This document shows positions 60,109 through 64,000 of a stretch of 64,000 nucleotides of DNA, one piece after another; the stretch's first letter is position 1, and each line of letters opens with the position of its first letter. Below the pieces are notes generated by a model. It was not told the DNA's origin, did not search any database, and worked only from the letters and a program-made list of their open reading frames with translations. The position numbers were made by a program, and so were the translations under genes. Origin of the DNA: Trichomonas vaginalis G3 (lineage: Eukaryota; Parabasalia; Trichomonadida; Trichomonadidae); assembly GCF_026262505.1 (NCBI RefSeq), contig NC_067204.1, positions 15,270,522-15,334,521 of the forward strand, written 5' to 3'.

Positions 60109-62600
60109 ATATCTTTGCTTATTTGTTCACATTTTTGACATTTATTATATGCTTTTTATCATATTTCCGATGATATGAATATATATTCTATATAAGAATG
60201 ACGCTACATTCAATCTAAGACCAATATCTCAAAGAATTCCTCATTTAAGTATTACTTTTCATTGTTTTTTAAAAAATATCTTTGCTTATTTGTTCACATT
60301 TTTGACATTTATTATATGCTTTTTATCATATTTCCGATGATATGAATATATATTCTATATAAGAATGACGCTACATTCAATCTAAGACCAATATCTCAAA
60401 GAATTCCTCATTTAAGTATTACTTTTCATTGTTTTTTAAAAAATATCTTTGCTTATTTGTTCACATTTTTGACATTTATTATATGCTTTTTATCATATTT
60501 CCGATGATATGAATATATATTCTATATAAGAATGACGCTACATTCAATCTAAGACCAATATCTCAAAGAATTCCTCATTTAAGTATTACTTTTCATTGTT
60601 TTTTAAAAAATATCTTTGCTTATTTGTTCACATTTTTGACATTTATTATATGCTTTTTATCATATTTCCGATGATATGAATATATATTCTATATAAGAAT
60701 GACGCTACATTCAATCTAAGACCAATATCTCAAAGAATTCCTCATTTAAGTATTACTTTTCATTGTTTTTTAAAAAATATCTTTGCTTATTTGTTCACAT
60801 TTTTGACATTTATTATATGCTTTTTATCATATTTCCGATGATATGAATATATATTCTATATAAGAATGACGCTACATTCAATCTAAGACCAATATCTCAA
60901 AGAATTCCTCATTTAAGTATTACTTTTCATTGTTTTTTAAAAAATATCTTTGCTTATTTGTTCATTTTTGACATTTATTATATGCTTTTTATCATATTTC
61001 CGATGATATGAATATATATTCTATATAAGAATGACGCTACATTCAATCTAAGACCAATATCTCAAAGAATTCCTCATTTAAGTATTACTTTTCATTGTTT
61101 TTTAAAAAATATCTTTGCTTATTTGTTCACATTTTTGACATTTATTATATGCTTTTTATCATATTTCCGATGATATGAATATATATTCTATATAAGAATG
61201 ACGCTACATTCAATCTAAGACCAATATCTCAAAGAATTCCTCATTTAAGTATTACTTTTCATTGTTTTTTAAAAAATATCTTTGCTTATTTGTTCACATT
61301 TTTGACATTTATTATATGCTTTTTATCATATTTCCGATGATATGAATATATATTCTATATAAGAATGACGCTACATTCAATCTAAGACCAATATCTCAAA
61401 GAATTCCTCATTTAAGTATTACTTTTCATTGTTTTTTAAAAAATATCTTTGCTTATTTGTTCACATTTTTGACATTTATTATATGCTTTTTATCATATTT
61501 CCGATGATATGAATATATATTCTATATAAGAATGACGCTACATTCAATCTAAGACCAATATCTCAAAGAATTCCTCATTTAAGTATTACTTTTCATTGTT
61601 TTTTAAAAAATATCTTTGCTTATTTGTTCACATTTTTGACATTTATTATATGCTTTTTATCATATTTCCGATGATATGAATATATATTCTATATAAGAAT
61701 GACGCTACATTCAATCTAAGACCAATATCTCAAAGAATTCCTCATTTAAGTATTACTTTTCATTGTTTTTTAAAAAATATCTTTGCTTATTTGTTCACAT
61801 TTTTGACATTTATTATATGCTTTTTATCATATTTCCGATGATATGAATATATATTCTATATAAGAATGACGCTACATTCAATCTAAGACCAATATCTCAA
61901 AGAATTCCTCATTTAAGTATTACTTTTCATTGTTTTTTAAAAAATATCTTTGCTTATTTGTTCACATTTTTGACATTTATTATATGCTTTTTATCATATT
62001 TCCGATGATATGAATATATATTCTATATAAGAATGACGCTACATTCAATCTAAGACCAATATCTCAAAGAATTCCTCATTTAAGTATTACTTTTCATTGT
62101 TTTTTAAAAAATATCTTTGCTTATTTGTTCACATTTTTGACATTTATTATATGCTTTTTATCATATTTCCGATGATATGAATATATATTCTATATAAGAA
62201 TGACGCTACATTCAATCTAAGACCAATATCTCAAAGAATTCCTCATTTAAGTATTACTTTTCATTGTTTTTTAAAAAATATCTTTGCTTATTTGTTCACT
62301 TTTTGACATTTATTATATGCTTTTTATCATATTTCCGATGATATGAATATATATTCTATATAAGAATGACGCTACATTCAATCTAAGACCAATATCTCAA
62401 AGAATTCCTCATTTAAGTATTACTTTTCATTGTTTTTTAAAAAATATCTTTGCTTATTTGTTCACTTTTTTGACATTTATTATATGCTTTTTATCATATT
62501 TCCGATGATATGAATATATATTCTATATAAGAATGACGCTACATTCAATCTAAGACCAATATCTCAAAGAATTCCTCATTTAAGTATTACTTTTCATTTT
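60109..62600 (+). repeat. 167-bp satellite array, second part, about 15 units
   Basis: Same unit and orientation as 47948-58516, continuing after the insertion and running directly into the 5' flank of MULE copy 2 (TTTTTGATTCAATTTTCGAA at 62597). Units are nearly identical to each other. Confidence 0.97.
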
Positions 62601-62641
62601 TGATTCAATTTTCGAACGGTTTTCGTAAATTTTGCATCATT

Positions 62642-62646
62642 TCATT
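62642..62646 (+). promoter_or_regulatory. Initiator (TCATT) of MULE transposase, copy 2
   Basis: TTTCATTTTTTAATGGG: TCA(+1)TT with A at 62644, giving an 8-base leader before ATG 62652. Same as copy 1. Confidence 0.6.
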
Positions 62647-62651
62647 TTTTA

Positions 62652-64000
62652 ATGGGAAAATCATATATATTTAATCAAAAAAGAGCAAACTTTACAGACG
62701 AAAATAAAATATTTATCAGGGAACAATCTGATAAATACCAAAAATCAACATCGAGAGATGAAAAAACGAATATAATCAAACAAGTTCTTCAATATTTTAA
62801 TATTAAATACGCCGAAAATGAATCTAAAGCTGTCAGAAGATATTTTAGTTATATTGCAGTTAAAAATATTCCCGCAGTTACTGGAAAATATCCTGATACA
62901 ATTGTTCGCAAAGATATGCTTTATTCGCATGATCATACAAATATTATTAATTCAAATAATATTGAACGTTACTACCGTTGCATCGATCATTCTTGTCAAG
63001 CACGTTATTTAGTTAAAATTGAGAACAGTTCAGTTTCCGAAGATTTACAAAAGGAACATATACCCGAATGCAGACAATTTAAAAAGTTACAAAATGAAAA
63101 AAATGATCTTCATAAATCAATGACTCTGACAGAAATATACAATAAGGCAATGGCAAAATTTTCTGAAGACAACGGCACTTTTCAGCAGATTAAAAAATTT
63201 ATGACAGAACTTGCTGTTGGTACTGATGAAAACCCATTAATTAAAGATTCATTGGTCAGGGAAGTTTATAATAAGTCCAGAAAATTTTCTGTTGGAGAAA
63301 AAATTACAGACGATGAAATTGCTAATTTTTGTTTAATAAATGGCGAGCAGTTTTTCATTGGCCATGATTTTCAAGCAAATTGTGAGACGATGTTTTTTGG
63401 TTTTGAGAAGGCAATTCAATTTGCAAAAGAAGCCACAGATTTATTTTGCGATGGAACTTTTAAAATTACACCAAAACATTTTCAAAAAGGACAGATGCTA
63501 ACAATTATGATTTGTGAACCTTCAACAAATCAATATCTACCACTTTTATTTATATTCATGAAAAACCGCACATTTGAATCTTATAAGAAGGCATTTGAAT
63601 ATATTTTTACTGTCAAGGGTATTCAATTTTCAAAGCTAATTCAAATTCATTGTGATTTTGAAAAGGGAATGATAGAGGCACTTCAACAAATTTTCCCTAA
63701 AGTCCGTATAATTGGATGCCTATTTCATTTCAAACAAGCTTTACACAGGAAACTTGTAGCACTTTATACAAAAAATTTCAATACTTTACAAAATTCTTTA
63801 TTTAAGCTATATTCTATTACTCCATTCATGTCTCATGAAGAATTTGTACTTACAATGCATATAATTAATCAAAATAAAGTTGATTCGATCAAAGATTATA
63901 TTGATTATTTCAACAAAGTTTGGTTGCCGCACTACAATTTAATATCTCAATATAATAATGCAACTGCAATATTCACTAATGATTGCCTCGAGAGTATGCA
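62652..64000 (+). CDS. MULE transposase, copy 2, first 449 codons
   Basis: Open without a stop from ATG 62652 to the window edge. Starts MGKSYIFNQKRANFTDENKI (Ser to Tyr at residue 5 against copy 1), otherwise practically identical to copy 1 where read. Includes the FLYWCH-like zinc module (RYYRCIDHSCQARY), DGTFKI, HCDFEKGM, GCLFHFKQALHRK, and reaches NDCLES with the catalytic Glu just before the edge. Appears intact and so potentially able to move both copies. Confidence 0.92.
   Translation, partial: MGKSYIFNQKRANFTDENKIFIREQSDKYQKSTSRDEKTNIIKQVLQYFNIKYAENESKAVRRYFSYIAVKNIPAVTGKYPDTIVRKDMLYSHDHTNIINSNNIERYYRCIDHSCQARYLVKIENSSVSEDLQKEHIPECRQFKKLQNEKNDLHKSMTLTEIYNKAMAKFSEDNGTFQQIKKFMTELAVGTDENPLIKDSLVREVYNKSRKFSVGEKITDDEIANFCLINGEQFFIGHDFQANCETMFFGFEKAIQFAKEATDLFCDGTFKITPKHFQKGQMLTIMICEPSTNQYLPLLFIFMKNRTFESYKKAFEYIFTVKGIQFSKLIQIHCDFEKGMIEALQQIFPKVRIIGCLFHFKQALHRKLVALYTKNFNTLQNSLFKLYSITPFMSHEEFVLTMHIINQNKVDSIKDYIDYFNKVWLPHYNLISQYNNATAIFTNDCLESM

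Larger units (their letters stand above)
60109..64000 (+). mobile_element. MULE copy 2 with expanded terminal repeat (cut by window edge)
   Basis: The transposase gene starts at 62652 and is preceded by the same unique 5' stretch (CAATTTTCGAACGGTTTTCG) as copy 1 and then by the 167-bp repeat. Logically the whole array 47948-62600 may be this element's grown left end; where the element proper starts cannot be said. The 3' part is outside the window. Confidence 0.75.

Noticed and set aside
59613-60178. Protein genes in the right half of the hairpin insertion
   Set aside because: Open stretches are low in complexity (Ile/Phe/Lys/Tyr runs) on both strands and without any domain; chance frames in AT-rich DNA.
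47948-62600. CRISPR-like array
   Set aside because: Units follow each other without variable spacers; the whole 167-bp period is conserved, which is a satellite.

Overview
The window looks like nuclear DNA of a parasabalid flagellate, most likely Trichomonas vaginalis. The evidence is: AT-rich, apparently intron-less genes; TCA(+1)YT initiator motifs 8-12 bases before start codons (6348, 62642); a 1,304-bp mariner of the Tvmar1 type; Maverick/Polinton elements with protein-primed DNA polymerase and retroviral-type integrase; MULE transposons; and a DUF3447/ankyrin gene of the kind expanded in that genome. Species assignment is inference. About four fifths of the window is mobile or repeat DNA. 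Few host genes remain: an alpha-helical protein cut by an insertion (6361), a possible ChAPs/exomer-like protein (20616), a broken ankyrin gene (39.6-40.8 kb), a ubiquitin-like protein (43442) and a predicted pseudokinase (45658).

Layout. 1-2184: end of a Maverick (element A) with a candidate capsid gene and small basic peptides. 2470-6311: a MULE on the minus strand, interrupted near the transposase 3' end by the mariner (2536-3839) and carrying about 1.4 units of a 167-bp repeat at its outer end. 6361-7353: host gene. 7354-20467: a 13.1-kb capsid-bearing virus-like element with inverted ends that begin in an A tract. It has no B-family polymerase and encodes a superfamily-3 helicase, D12-class adenine methyltransferase, fibre-like protein, candidate capsid proteins and a very large coiled-coil protein, so it resembles virophages or Polinton-like viruses more than Mavericks. 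20616-22280: host gene. 22560-35966: a second Maverick (element B) with PolB, integrase and fibre genes, ending in an assembly gap. 35992-37508: an inverted end fragment of the virus-like element.

37509-47649 is a mixed region: two terminal-inverted-repeat (TIR) elements with clear 8-bp target duplications (40842-43094 and 44452-45547), a smaller TA-flanked one (37860-38575), and the host genes. 47650-47947 is another end of the virus-like element. From 47948 to about 62600 lies a 167-bp satellite, about 78 units in all, split by a 1,592-bp insertion (58517-60108) that carries a row of strong hairpins and is flanked by a 14-bp direct repeat. The satellite runs directly into the 5' end of a second, nearly identical MULE (62652 to the right edge). 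The same repeat sits at the outer end of the first MULE, so the satellite appears to be an amplified MULE terminal repeat.

Limits: there was no database search; family names rest on motifs read by eye. Two N gaps (10569-10668 and 35967-35991) mean the joins across them are unproven. Maverick and virus-like segments are treated as fossils and described only as a whole.
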